A stretch of 64,000 nucleotides of DNA, taken from the NCBI GenBank assembly GCA_963978895.1, contig OZ022238.1:51040128-51104127 (forward strand). Direction: 5' to 3'. A program made the translations under genes and the position numbers. Below are positions 12,278-26,837 of the stretch, one piece after another (positions within the stretch are counted from its first letter, which is position 1; the number at the start of each line of letters is the position of its first letter). The notes beneath the pieces are model-generated. The model was not told the DNA's origin and ran no database searches. It saw only the letters and a list, made by a program, of their open reading frames with translations. This DNA comes from Erpobdella octoculata (taxonomy: Eukaryota; Annelida; Clitellata; Hirudinida; Erpobdellidae).

Positions 12278-13255
12278 TTATTCTTCTAAATCTTTTATTT
12301 CATTCAATAACTGTTGTCCTCCATCCATTTTTTCTAATTCACAAATAAAATTCTTTTTGAATTTGGAACAAAACATTGAAACAAATTTAAATACTTCTAT
12401 TGATTGTGGAATAATTTTACCATGAAACTGATAATATTTTTTTAGCATTTCCAAACAATGTGTAGATTGTTCAATATGAAATTTTTCCATAAAATCAAGA
12501 TCATGAAAAGATTTTTCCTGTTTAAGAAGAGTAGAAATCCACACGTTGTTTTTCAACAGCTCTTCCCACATTTCATCTGGCAGATCGGAGGAAAAAATCT
12601 GTACAATTCTCTGAACATTAAAATTTCCATGAACAACCTCATACATTATGACATTGAAAAATGTTTGGAATAAGCTTTTTGGTAATCCAATTTTTACTAA
12701 TTTGCAGAAAAAACTAATCGTACTCAAGCCAAGAATATAACAACCACAATGAATATACAATTCTTTGTGCAAGTTCTTCATTATAACAGAAAAATTATTT
12801 CTAATGATGGAGTGATTTTGATCATCATTGATGAAGTCCCAAAAATGTCTGTATATCCAACCATTAAATAACATATCATATGTACCGTATCTCATTGATG
12901 TTATAATTTTTTCAACACTATTTCTCAAATCGCTTTCACTTAAATCACGAAAAAAATAATTATCAATTGGTTTAACAACATCTAAAAACGACACTGGATC
13001 TTCGTTTTCCATTCTAACAACAAATGCAGCATGTTCAAGTTGTCTCGGGTAAGTGTATGGAAGAGATTTTTTATAAATTACTTTCAAACAGCCCAAGTCC
13101 AAATGTGATAAAACGGGCAAAGTATTAATTAGCTTGCATAATGGCGGCATTAATATATTTAGATAAGGTTTACTCCATATAATAATAAGATGTAATTAAA
13201 GCCATTCCAACTTTAATAGACCATTTATTGCACTGCAAAGCACATGAAAACATTT
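12278..13255 (-). pseudogene. Leucine-rich/helical family copy B, 5'-truncated pseudogene
   Basis: This copy retains about the last 315 codons of the family. The region after MPPLCKLINT is open to the normal end (KMDGGQQLLNEIKDLEE). Just upstream, the codon that is AAA in copy A (in W-L-K-L) is TAA here, at 13196-13198 on the minus strand. Homology to copy A fades near 13255, and a Helitron terminus lies at 13274. Everything encoding the N-terminal half is therefore missing. The block after LEHAA is replaced by a different sequence (FVVRMENEDPVSF), as expected at one of the variable sites of the family. Confidence 0.75.
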
Positions 13256-13273
13256 TTTATTTTTATAAGTATA

Positions 13274-14731
13274 CTAGCAGTGCCCGTAGCGGCTTCGCTC
13301 GCATGAAATTAGAGAGTTTGAACCGTGCATCCATAGTAGAGATCAATTTTTTAGGTCTCGGCTCGGCCCGTCGACAACTTAGCCCAGCCCGTTTTAAAAA
13401 CCCAAACTTCTGGCCCGGCACAGCCCGTCTGAATTAGGCCCGGCCCATTCTTACAGGCTTAGAAGTTCTATATACTTGATGAAAAACTTCGGCCCGTCCC
13501 ACCTTGACTTCAGGTTTGGCCCGGCCCAACTGAAGACCCTAAAATCACTAAAATATCTATATACTTGGTGAAAAACCTCGGCCCGTTCCACTTTGATTTA
13601 AGGTTTGGCCTGGCCCGTGTGAAGACTCTAAAATAACGGCTTGGCCCGGCCGGTGATAAACTGAACTTAGCTACTTTTAACCGGCACAAAACTTCAAAAT
13701 ACTAATTTTTACATTTGTAGCACTTACAGTTTGTGAGTAGCAGTTATTTTGAAATCAAATAACCCTTTTTTCCACCCCACATTTGATGTCCTGGAAACCA
13801 AATTTTTAAAAAAATGTTGAAACACTTATATCATAATTTTTTGAGTAAATACTAAATACTAATTTTGACATCTGTAGCATTCACAGTTTTTGAGTAGCAG
13901 TTACTTTAAAAACCAAAGAAACCTTTTTTCCACCCCACATTTGAGGTCCTGAAAACCAAAATTTCAAAAAATGGTGAAACACATATATCCTTATTTTTAG
14001 AGTAGAAACTAAATACTAATTTTTACTTTTGTAGCATTAACAGTTTTTGAGTAGAAGCTACTTTAAAAACCAAATAACCTAATTTTCCAACCCACATTTG
14101 AGGTCCGGGAAACCAAATTTGTAAAAAATGGTGAAACACGTATATCTTTATTTTTAGAAAAGAAACTAAATAATAATTTTTACATCTGTGGCATTTACTG
14201 TTTTTGAGTAGCAGTTACTATAAAAGACAATTAGCCCTATTTTCCACCCCACATTTGAAGTCCTGGAAACCAAATTTTCAAAAAATGCTAAAACACGTAT
14301 TTCATTATTGTTGGAGTAGAAACTAAATACTAATTTTTACTCCTGTAGCATTAACAGTTTTTGAGTAGAAGCTACTTTAAAAACCAAATAACCCAATTTT
14401 CCAACCCACATTTGAGGTCCGGGAAACCGAATTTTCAAAAAATGGTGAAACACGTATCTTTTTATTTTTCAAAAAGAATCTATATACCAAATTTCAGAAA
14501 AAAACTTTAGAAAAAATTTTAGAAAAAAGTTTGTTCTCTAGTTTTTTCCCCTCAGGAGCAAAATTTTCAAAAATCCTTTCTTAGCGGATGTTTACGCTAT
14601 AAAAGTAATATAAGTTCCAAATTTCACGTTCCTAGGATGAGGCGTTTGAGCTCGGCGTTGATTATCAGTCAGTCATCTGTCAGTCAGTCAGTCAGTCAGT
14701 CAGTCAGGACATGTTTTTTTATATATATAGA
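13274..14731 (-). mobile_element. Non-autonomous Helitron, second full-length copy
   Basis: Read on the minus strand, it starts TCTATATATATAAAAAAACA and ends GGGCACTGCTAG, with T following. At 1458 bp it is nearly the same length as the element at 9494-10945 and has the same order of parts (GGCCCG-rich 3' portion, tandem interior units, GACTGACT-rich 5' portion). Its 5' TC abuts exactly the 3' CTAG of another copy (14732), giving a head-to-tail pair. Confidence 0.8.
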
Positions 14732-14909
14732 CTAGCAGTGCCCGTAGCGGCTTCGCTCGCATGAAATTAGAGAGTTTGAACCGTGCATCCATAGTAGAGA
14801 TCATTTTTTTAGGTCTCGGCTCGGCCCGTCGACAAATTAGCCCAGCCCGTTTTAAAAACCCAAACTCCTGGCCCGGCACAGCCCGTCTGAATTAGGCCCT
14901 GCCCATTTT
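14732..14909 (-). mobile_element. Truncated Helitron 3' end
   Basis: About 178 bp of the same Helitron family beginning at the CTAG terminus. Homology stops near GGCCCTGCCCATTTT and continues without a gap into the GGGTTGGG-rich block. The break joins two GC-rich repetitive motifs. Confidence 0.75.
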
Positions 14910-15600
14910 CCTTTGTGGGTATGGTTGGGCTGGGTTGAGTATGTGATGGGTCGGGTCGGGTTGGGGTGGATCTTCAAACATTGACCCATCTCCGCTTCTG
15001 AAACATCTTTAGCCGAAATGCAACTCGGAAAAATGTTTCAACGTAAAATACCGTCTGGAGTGGTGACTGCTAACGTTTTTATATATTGACGAGTGGATGC
15101 GATGCCATTTAAGATGTGCTGTTGCGCGTAAGATGCTCATTAACATAATATGGCTCATTAACATAATATGGCTCATTAACATAATATGGTTCATTAACAT
15201 AATATGGCTCATTAACATAATATGGCTCATTAACATAATATGGCGCATTAACATAATATGGCTCATTAACATAACATGGCTCATTAACATAACATGACTC
15301 ATTAACATAATATGGCTCATTAACATAATATGGCTCATTAACATAATATGGCTCATTAACATAATATGGCTCATTAACATAATATGGCTCATTAACATAA
15401 TATGGAGGTGTGCGTGTGTGAATAAATTAGGGCAGTTTAGCTACGTATGTGATGGTACTGTCAAGGGAGAAATAATGCCCGTGTATGTGTATGTGATTAT
15501 AAGCACAATCGAATGTCTGCGTCCCTTTCTGTGTGTGTTAGTTTCTGTATGAAGCTGGCTTTGCACTTCTGCGTATGCCTATTTATGTTGACTAATTTTT
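14910..15600. repeat. Shared block, second copy, with 18-bp minisatellite (15 units)
   Basis: Partial copy of the block at 6206-7230, starting within its GGGTTGGG-rich part. The GCTCATTAACATAATATG array runs 15135-15404, exactly 15 units. The TGTGCGTGTGTGAATAAATT tail follows. Confidence 0.85.
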
Positions 15601-15955
15601 TCAATGTTTTTCATTTTTAGTGGACAAAAATATTCTACTAAAAAATGAGAACAAAAAAACAAAAAAATCAAAATAAAAGGAAAAGAGAAAAAAAGAAAAC
15701 AAGATAAATAGAAGAGAAAGGCTCAGTTAAATAGATGGATTGATAAAAAATAAATGACTGCTAGTAAGCATCCACCAAATAGCTAACGGATGGATGAATG
15801 CTGGAACGAATAGATGGACAGTCTCCATCAATGGAATAGATGCATGAATATAATAATGATGATGATGGTGATGATGATGATGATGATGATGATGATGGTG
15901 ATGGTGGTAGTGGTGATGATGATGATGGTGGTGGTGATAATGGTGGTGTTGATTG

Positions 15956-15986
<31 letters not shown>

Positions 15987-16310
15987 GGTAGTGGGGGTGT
16001 TGGTTGTGGGGATGATGATGAGGATGATGATTATGATAATGATGATGACTGTGGTGTTGATGATGAGGATGATGATTATTATAATGATGATGAATGTGAT
16101 GATGATGATAATGATGATGATGATGATGATGATGGTGATGGTGGTCATTTTTAGAAAAATGTTCACGATCAATATATTTGTCTTCTTTATCTGAAAATAT
16201 TAAAAAAACCACGTAAAAATATATTAAATCAAAACTGCCGTAAATCGATGAACAATGCGGCTAGATTTCTGGACGGAAAATTATCTTGGAATGCAGAACA
16301 ATTTATAGGC
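15601..16310. repeat. GAT/GGT cassette, copy 3
   Basis: Same flanks as copies 1 and 2, with the array at about 15856-16145. It keeps the GAGGATGATGATTATG part missing from copy 2 and has its own GAT expansion at about 16098-16134. Confidence 0.85.
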
Positions 16311-17894
16311 AGATAAACCAATAAAGAAATTTGGAATAGTACTACACATATATGCGCCCGCACCCACAGGCAGGCATGGACAAAAGGGGCAGTTGCCCTC
16401 CTAAAACAACAACAACAGATGTAATAAAGGATGTGAATAATTATTTCAAATCTGAATCGATAAATAGTGTACAATAATTAACATAATATTGTTGTTTACT
16501 TTGATGCATGAATACAGATATAATCAGTTTCAAACGTTATCCAGAACGTTTAAGAACTGATCAACGACCGGTCAAATAATTATAATTTAATTATTATTTA
16601 TTTTAGCTTGTGTTAATTAATTAATTAATAGGTTTATGTTTAATTGCAAGAGACGCCGGGCTGAGACTATAATTCTGAGCAGTGCTTCAAAAAAAAATGA
16701 ACGTGGCGTTTTACTGGTACTGTTGTTGTACCTACATCATTTTCGGACATTTTTTTTATAAAAGCTAGTCAACTTTTCTTCCAAGAATGGCTGATAACCG
16801 AGTTAATACAAGTAGCAATTGTTTTTCACAAAAAAATTTAAAAAACTTTAAAATGTAATCAACTTTTTCTCCAAACATTTCCTATGTCTCGGGAAGTGGT
16901 CAGTGTGGGCGGTGCTTCTTTAATTATGAAAGTAAAATGCCACAATGTTGGGTATAAAATCACAAATGCTAGGTTATAAAATCACAAATGCTAGGGTATC
17001 AAAGGACAAATGCTAGGGTATAAAATCACTAAATTGCAATCTATGTACCAAATTTCAATAAAGATATTTCCAATATTTTCTGAGTGTTCAGTGAGCCCCC
17101 AGACCCCCGTACAACTGCGAGAAAAAAAAATAGAAAAAAAATAAAGATGAGAAGGAGACGAATGAAAAAGAGGAAAAAATAGTAAAACTTGCCCACTGCA
17201 AAATTGTCTGTGTGGCAGCCATGACTGTCAATTTATGTAGATAAAATGGACTGATGAATTATAATTTCATTCAGGCAAACGACTGTACCACAATATCTGA
17301 ATGTAACGTTGTATTATGAACAGCTACTGTACTCTGATATTATTTTCCATGTAAGTAAGTAGTCGTCTCTATTATTTTTACTCTGTTTCTCTCTTTCTCT
17401 CTCTTTCTTTCACTATTTCTCTATGTTTCTCTCTTACTCTCTCTTTCACTCTTTTCTATATGTTTCTGTTTTTTTTTTCACTTTTTCTCTCTGTTTCTCT
17501 CTCTCTCTTTTTCACTCTTTTTTTCTGTTTCTGTTTCTCTCTCTCCTTTGTTTTTCTCATTTTTTTCTCCATCGAACGCGACCAATCAATTCTCCAACCA
17601 ATAACCTCTGACCCCATCCTTCAACGGAAAACTCATTCTTTGTAATTTCCTCCGAAAATCACGCCTCGATAATAATGCTCCGTTTGACGGATATCACGGA
17701 TTACGTAAACCTTTCACACGGCAGCAGACAAGCCATTCCATTCAAAACAGCCCACTCATCAACTGCTTCATTTTTTATGAGCTGAAAACAAGACAAATGG
17801 ATAAGTAGATAAGTTATATAACGAAAACCATTACTTTATATATAACGTATATTTGATTTCATAGTTTGAAAAAGTATATATCTTTATATATAAA
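16311..17894. repeat. Duplicated non-coding segment (copy of 7911-9493)
   Basis: Near-identical to 7911-9493. It includes the same pyrimidine tract (about 17366-17570) and the same TATAAAATCACAAATGCTAG phrases. No gene was found. Confidence 0.8.
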
Positions 17895-19781
<1,887 letters not shown>

Positions 19782-20466
19782 TTATTTTTCTAAATCTTTT
19801 ATTTCATTCAATAACTGTTGTCCTCCATCCATTTTTTCTAATTCACAAATAAAATCGTTTTTGAATTTGGTACAAAACATTGAAACAAATTTAAATAATT
19901 CTATTGATTGTGGAATAATTTTTCCATGAAACTGATAATATTTTTTTAGCATTTCCAAACAATGTGGAGATTGTTTAATATCAAATTTTTTCCCAGAACG
20001 AAAATCAAGATCATGAAAAGATTTTTCGTGTTTAAGAAGAGTAGAAATCCACACGTTGTTTTTTAACAGTTCTTTCCACATTTCATCTGGCAGATCCAAG
20101 CAAAATATCTGTACAATTCTCTGAACATTAAAATTTGCATGAACAACTTCATACATTATGACATTGAAAAATGTTTGGAATAAGCTTTTTGGTAATCCAA
20201 TTTTTATTAATTTGCAGAAAATACGAATCCTACTCAAGCCAAGAACATAATAACCACAATGAATATATAATTCTTTGTGCAAGTTCTTCATTATAACAGA
20301 AAAATTATTTCTTATGATTGAGTGATTATGATCATCATTGAGGAAGTCCCAAAAATGTGTGAAAATCCAACCATCAAATAACAATTCGTATGGGCCGTAT
20401 CTCATTGATGTTATAATTTTTTCAACACTATTGCTCAAATCGCTTTCACTTAAATCACGAAAAAAA
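19782..20466 (-). pseudogene. Leucine-rich/helical family copy C, C-terminal remnant fused to a repeat
   Basis: About 227 codons remain, from FFRDLSESDLSNSVEKI to the normal C-terminus. Upstream, exactly where the other copies read IDNYFFRDL, the sequence becomes a TATGAA/TATGGA hexamer array. The array has no stop codons in this frame, so a nominal open frame of about 1.6 kb codons (S-Y and P-Y dipeptides) runs from 24635 into the remnant. I read this as a truncated pseudogene joined to an expanded repeat. A translated Tyr-rich fusion is possible in principle but has no support. Confidence 0.75.
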
Positions 20467-23400
20467 TATGAATATGAATATGAATATGAATATGAATATG
20501 AATATGGATATGGATATGGATATGAATATGGATATGGATATGGATATGGATATGGATATGGATATGGATATGGATATGGATATGGATATGGATATGGATA
20601 TGGATATGGATATGGATATGGATATGGATATGGATATGGATATGGATATGGATATGGATATGGATATGGATATGGATATGGATATGGATATGGATATGGA
20701 TATGGATATGGATATGGATATGGATATGGATATGGATATGGATATGGATATGGATATGGATATGGATATGGATATGGATATGGATATGGATATGGATATG
20801 GATATGGATATGGATATGGATATGGATATGGATATGGATATGGATATGGATATGGATATGGATATGGATATGGATATGGATATGGATATGGATATGGATA
20901 TGGATATGGATATGGATATGGATATGGATATGGATATGGATATGGATATGGATATGGATATGGATATGGATATGGATATGGATATGGATATGGATATGGA
21001 TATGGATATGGATATGGATATGGATATGGATATGGATATGGATATGGATATGGATATGGATATGGATATGGATATGGATATGGATATGGATATGGATATG
21101 GATATGGATATGGATATGGATATGGATATGGATATGGATATGGATATGGATATGGATATGGATATGGATATGGATATGGATATGGATATGGATATGGATA
21201 TGGATATGGATATGGATATGGATATGGATATGGATATGGATATGGATATGGATATGGATATGGATATGGATATGGATATGGATATGGATATGGATATGGA
21301 TATGGATATGGATATGGATATGGATATGGATATGGATATGGATATGGATATGGATATGGATATGGATATGGATATGGATATGGATATGGATATGGATATG
21401 GATATGGATATGGATATGGATATGGATATGGATATGGATATGGATATGGATATGGATATGGATATGGATATGGATATGGATATGGATATGGATATGGATA
21501 TGGATATGGATATGGATATGGATATGGATATGGATATGGATATGGATATGGATATGGATATGGATATGGATATGGATATGGATATGGATATGGATATGGA
21601 TATGGATATGGATATGGATATGGATATGGATATGGATATGGATATGGATATGGATATGGATATGGATATGGATATGGATATGGATATGGATATGGATATG
21701 GATATGGATATGGATATGGATATGGATATGGATATGGATATGGATATGGATATGGATATGGATATGGATATGGATATGGATATGGATATGGATATGGATA
21801 TGGATATGGATATGGATATGGATATGGATATGGATATGGATATGGATATGGATATGGATATGGATATGGATATGGATATGGATATGGATATGGATATGGA
21901 TATGGATATGGATATGGATATGGATATGGATATGGATATGGATATGGATATGGATATGGATATGGATATGGATATGGATATGGATATGGATATGGATATG
22001 GATATGGATATGAATATGGATATGAATATGAATATGAATATGAATATGAATATGAATATGAATATGAATATGAATATGAATATGAATATGAATATGAATA
22101 TGAATATGAATATGAATATGAATATGAATATGAATATGAATATGAATATGAATATGAATATGAATATGAATATGAATATGAATATGAATATGAATATGAA
22201 TATGAATATGAATATGAATATGAATATGAATATGAATATGAATATGAATATGAATATGAATATGAATATGAATATGAATATGAATATGAATATGAATATG
22301 AATATGAATATGAATATGAATATGAATATGAATATGAATATGAATATGAATATGAATATGAATATGAATATGAATATGAATATGAATATGAATATGAATA
22401 TGAATATGAATATGAATATGAATATGAATATGAATATGAATATGAATATGAATATGAATATGAATATGAATATGAATATGAATATGAATATGAATATGAA
22501 TATGAATATGAATATGAATATGAATATGAATATGAATATGAATATGAATATGAATATGAATATGAATATGAATATGAATATGAATATGAATATGAATATG
22601 AATATGAATATGAATATGAATATGAATATGAATATGAATATGAATATGAATATGAATATGAATATGAATATGAATATGAATATGAATATGAATATGAATA
22701 TGAATATGAATATGAATATGAATATGAATATGAATATGAATATGAATATGAATATGAATATGAATATGAATATGAATATGAATATGAATATGAATATGAA
22801 TATGAATATGAATATGAATATGAATATGAATATGAATATGAATATGAATATGAATATGAATATGAATATGAATATGAATATGAATATGAATATGAATATG
22901 AATATGAATATGAATATGAATATGAATATGAATATGAATATGAATATGAATATGAATATGAATATGAATATGAATATGAATATGAATATGAATATGAATA
23001 TGAATATGAATATGAATATGAATATGAATATGAATATGAATATGAATATGAATATGAATATGAATATGAATATGAATATGAATATGAATATGAATATGAA
23101 TATGAATATGAATATGAATATGAATATGAATATGAATATGAATATGAATATGAATATGAATATGAATATGAATATGAATATGAATATGAATATGAATATG
23201 AATATGAATATGAATATGAATATGAATATGAATATGAATATGAATATGAATATGAATATGAATATGAATATGAATATGAATATGAATATGAATATGAATA
23301 TGAATATGAATATGAATATGAATATGAATATGAATATGAATATGAATATGAATATGAATATGAATATGAATATGAATATGAATATGAATATGAATATGAA

Positions 23401-24562
23401 TATGAATATGAATATGAATATGAATATGAATATGAATATGAATATGAATATGAATATGAATATGAATATGAATATGAATATGAATATGAATATGAATATG
23501 AATATGAATATGAATATGAATATGAATATGAATATGAATATGAATATGAATATGAATATGAATATGAATATGAATATGAATATGAATATGAATATGAATA
23601 TGAATATGAATATGAATATGAATATGAATATGAATATGAATATGAATATGAATATGAATATGAATATGAATATGAATATGAATATGAATATGAATATGAA
23701 TATGAATATGAATATGAATATGAATATGAATATGAATATGAATATGAATATGAATATGAATATGAATATGAATATGAATATGAATATGAATATGAATATG
23801 AATATGAATATGAATATGAATATGAATATGAATATGAATATGAATATGAATATGAATATGAATATGAATATGAATATGAATATGAATATGAATATGAATA
23901 TGAATATGAATATGAATATGAATATGAATATGAATATGAATATGAATATGAATATGAATATGAATATGAATATGAATATGAATATGAATATGAATATGAA
24001 TATGAATATGAATATGAATATGAATATGAATATGAATATGAATATGAATATGAATATGAATATGAATATGAATATGAATATGAATATGAATATGAATATG
24101 AATATGAATATGAATATGAATATGAATATGAATATGAATATGAATATGAATATGAATATGAATATGAATATGAATATGAATATGAATATGAATATGAATA
24201 TGAATATGAATATGAATATGAATATGAATATGAATATGAATATGAATATGAATATGAATATGAATATGAATATGAATATGAATATGAATATGAATATGAA
24301 TATGAATATGAATATGAATATGAATATGAATATGAATATGAATATGAATATGAATATGAATATGAATATGAATATGAATATGAATATGAATATGAATATG
24401 AATATGAATATGAATATAAATATAAATATAAATATAAATATAAATATAAATATAAATATAAATATAAATATAAATATAAATATAAATATAAATATAAATA
24501 TAAATATAAATATAAATATAAATATAAATATAAATATAAATATAAATATAAATATAAATATA
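20467..24562. repeat. Giant hexanucleotide array, (TATGGA)n-(TATGAA)n-(TATAAA)n
   Basis: About 4.1 kb of uninterrupted 6-bp repeats in ordered blocks on the plus strand. There are a few TATGAA units, three TATGGA, one TATGAA, then about 248 TATGGA to about 22010, one TATGAA, one TATGGA, then about 399 TATGAA to about 24414, then about 25 TATAAA to 24562. Neighbouring blocks differ by one G-to-A change. Long open frames on both strands are a consequence of period 6. The right end meets the purine-rich patch. The left end interrupts gene copy C. Confidence 0.97.
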
Positions 24563-24952
24563 AGCGGGAAAGGCAAATCATGCAGGAGCGGGAAAGCAAG
24601 CGGGAACGGGAGAGCGACCGGGAGCTTGAGAGCAAGCGGGAAAGGAAACGGGAGTGAGAAAAACAATAAAAATACCTGAATATATATATTAATTATTTCT
24701 GTTTGAAACAAAAACAAATCAAACACAATTATAAAGATGTTTACTTATATACAGTCAGAGAAAATGTTGTTTAAAAAGTAAAATTTGCAATAAATGAAAA
24801 TCCGGTAAATCCTGAAATTTAAAGAATTTGTGAAAAATCTCGTTTTCACGGCTTACTTGAATACCGTTGCTAAAGTTGAAAAAAAACTTTTATTGGAACA
24901 TCAATGGAACAATTTTTTAATTCAAATAAAACTACTAATTTAAAAATAACTT
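24563..24952. repeat. GCGGGAAAG patch and 3' flank of gene copy D
   Basis: Third copy of the purine-rich patch (about 24564-24656), then the conserved flank from about 24720 leading into the 3' end of copy D. The (AT)n and Helitron parts that precede it in the other two duplicates are absent, replaced by the hexamer array. Confidence 0.75.
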
Positions 24953-26704
24953 TTATTCTTCTAAATCTTTTATTTCATTCAATAACTGTTGTCCTCCATC
25001 CATTTTTTCTAATTCACAAATAAAATCGTTTTTGAATTTAGAACAAAACCTTGAAACAAATTTAAATAATTCTATTGATTGTGGAATAATTTTACCATGA
25101 AACTGATAATATTTTTTTAGCATTTCCAAACAATGTGGAGATTCTTCAAAAGCAAATTTTAACCCAGAACGAAAATCAAGATCATGAAAAGATTTTTCGT
25201 GTTTAAGAAGAGTAGAAATCCACACGTTGTTTTTTAACAGTTCTTTCCACATTTCATCTGGCAGATCCAAGCAAAAAATCTGTACAATTCTCTGAACATT
25301 AAAATTTGCATGAACAACTTCATACATTATGACATTGAAAAATGTCTGGAATAAGCTTTTTGGTAATCCAATTTTTACTAATTTGCAGAAAACACGAATC
25401 CTACTCAAGCCACGAGCATAACAACCACAATGAATATACAATTCTTTGTGCAAGTTCTTCATTATAACAGAAAAATTATTTCTTATGATTGAGTGATTTT
25501 GATCATCATTGATGAAGTCCCAAAAATGCCTGAAAATCCAACCATCATATAACATATCATATGTACGGTATCTCATGTATCTCATTGATGTTATAATTTT
25601 TTCAACACTATTGCTCAAATCGCTTTCTCTTAAATCACGAAAAAAATAATTATCAATTGGTTTAAAAACCTCTAACAATAACTTTGTATGGTAGTCTTTT
25701 GTTGTTTCACGGTAATAAGTAATCGCAGCATGTTCAAGTTGTCTTGGGTAAGTGTATGGAAGAGATTTTTTATAAATTATTTTTAAATAGCCCAAGTCCA
25801 AATGTGATAAAACGGGCAAAGTATCAATTAGTTTGCATAATGGCGGCATTAATAAATCAAGATAATCTTTACTGCAATAGGTAAGATGTAATTTAAGCCA
25901 TTCCAACTTTAATAGACCATTTATGGCACTGCAAATCACATGGAAAGGTATTTTATAATCTAAACCATATTCACTACCTATCGATAGTTTTAAAAGATTT
26001 TTAAAAGCTTTTAATCTATCCAGAAATTCTATTGTAATACTGCATTTATATACTTCAAGTGCTAATAAATTTTCATCTGGGAAATCAATTTTCAGTAAAC
26101 TGAAAGTGTTTATGTTACTATGTGGCATGTCAAACTTGCCTATTCTCTTACATCGAAAAAATATGCACTTTAAATTTGGACATGACCAAACAGAAGAATT
26201 TTCTTTGTGAAAACTTTCTAGTTGACTGCAATTAACATCTAATTCTAAAGATTCAAGAATAGTTGATAAATATTGACAATCCCATATGGTTTTATACAAG
26301 GTCAGCCATAACTCAGGAAGAGGCATATACAAACTTGCCAAATCATAAGTGTCTGGATAGGTAATGGAAATTACGCAAAAGTACTTTTTCCCCAGTATTT
26401 CTTCAAATGGTTTCAAATGTTTTTCGACATCAACATTTATTAGTACTAACTCATTGGAACTGCAGATCTTTGGTTCAAGTAAACAAGGTAACAAATATGC
26501 GTGAGGAATCTGCATTCCCAGTTCCTGGCTTCTTGAAAGAATTGCTTGAAACATTTTTGACGATAAATTGACTGCTTCTTTTACTTGATAATTTGGAGCA
26601 TTTTTTTCTGAAGCAGATTGTTTAAGTAGAACCTCACTATAATGAAATATAACAAAATCTATACACGAAAGTTTTAATGACATTTTGTCAAAAATCTTTA
26701 ACAT
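24953..26704 (-). CDS. Uncharacterised leucine-rich/helical protein, family copy D (intact)
   Basis: Intronless frame of 583 residues starting at ATG (MLKIFDKMSL) and ending EIKDLEE, closely matching copy A over its full length. It has the same LRR-like middle and helical C-terminal half, and no recognised domain. Differences from A cluster: around residues 187-198 (KRIGKFDMPHSNI here, KRMSRVFVPHSDI in A), after LEHAA (ITYYRETTKDYH), a three-residue insertion in SMRYMRYRTYD, and the CGCYARGLSRIRVF segment. The LINE inserted 15 bp upstream of the start codon, separating this gene from the upstream region it shares with copy A, so its expression may be altered. The function is unknown. Confidence 0.7.
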   Translation of the reverse strand: MLKIFDKMSLKLSCIDFVIFHYSEVLLKQSASEKNAPNYQVKEAVNLSSKMFQAILSRSQELGMQIPHAYLLPCLLEPKICSSNELVLINVDVEKHLKPFEEILGKKYFCVISITYPDTYDLASLYMPLPELWLTLYKTIWDCQYLSTILESLELDVNCSQLESFHKENSSVWSCPNLKCIFFRCKRIGKFDMPHSNINTFSLLKIDFPDENLLALEVYKCSITIEFLDRLKAFKNLLKLSIGSEYGLDYKIPFHVICSAINGLLKLEWLKLHLTYCSKDYLDLLMPPLCKLIDTLPVLSHLDLGYLKIIYKKSLPYTYPRQLEHAAITYYRETTKDYHTKLLLEVFKPIDNYFFRDLRESDLSNSVEKIITSMRYMRYRTYDMLYDGWIFRHFWDFINDDQNHSIIRNNFSVIMKNLHKELYIHCGCYARGLSRIRVFCKLVKIGLPKSLFQTFFNVIMYEVVHANFNVQRIVQIFCLDLPDEMWKELLKNNVWISTLLKHEKSFHDLDFRSGLKFAFEESPHCLEMLKKYYQFHGKIIPQSIELFKFVSRFCSKFKNDFICELEKMDGGQQLLNEIKDLEE

Positions 26705-26718
26705 TCATTTTCAGATTT
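26704..26718. repeat. LINE target-site duplication, 3' side
   Basis: TTCATTTTCAGATTT, identical to 32116-32130. The last three T bases could instead belong to the poly(A) tail of the LINE, so the duplication is 12-15 bp. Confidence 0.85.
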
Positions 26719-26837
26719 TTTTTTTTTTTTTTTTTTATTATAGTTTATAGTCTTTTACACCATGTGTTTTAAGACGCGAAAAGAAAATCAAAATGAAAAA
26801 AAAATACTTATTTACACTAAATAATTTTTCTCTATAT

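Noticed and set aside
20338..24726. Open frames of more than 1400 residues (Y-E/Y-G, M-N/M-D, I-F/I-S, Y-S/Y-P dipeptides) on both strands
   Set aside because: They follow from a 6-bp repeat without stop codons in several frames. No start context, signal peptide or codon variation supports translation.
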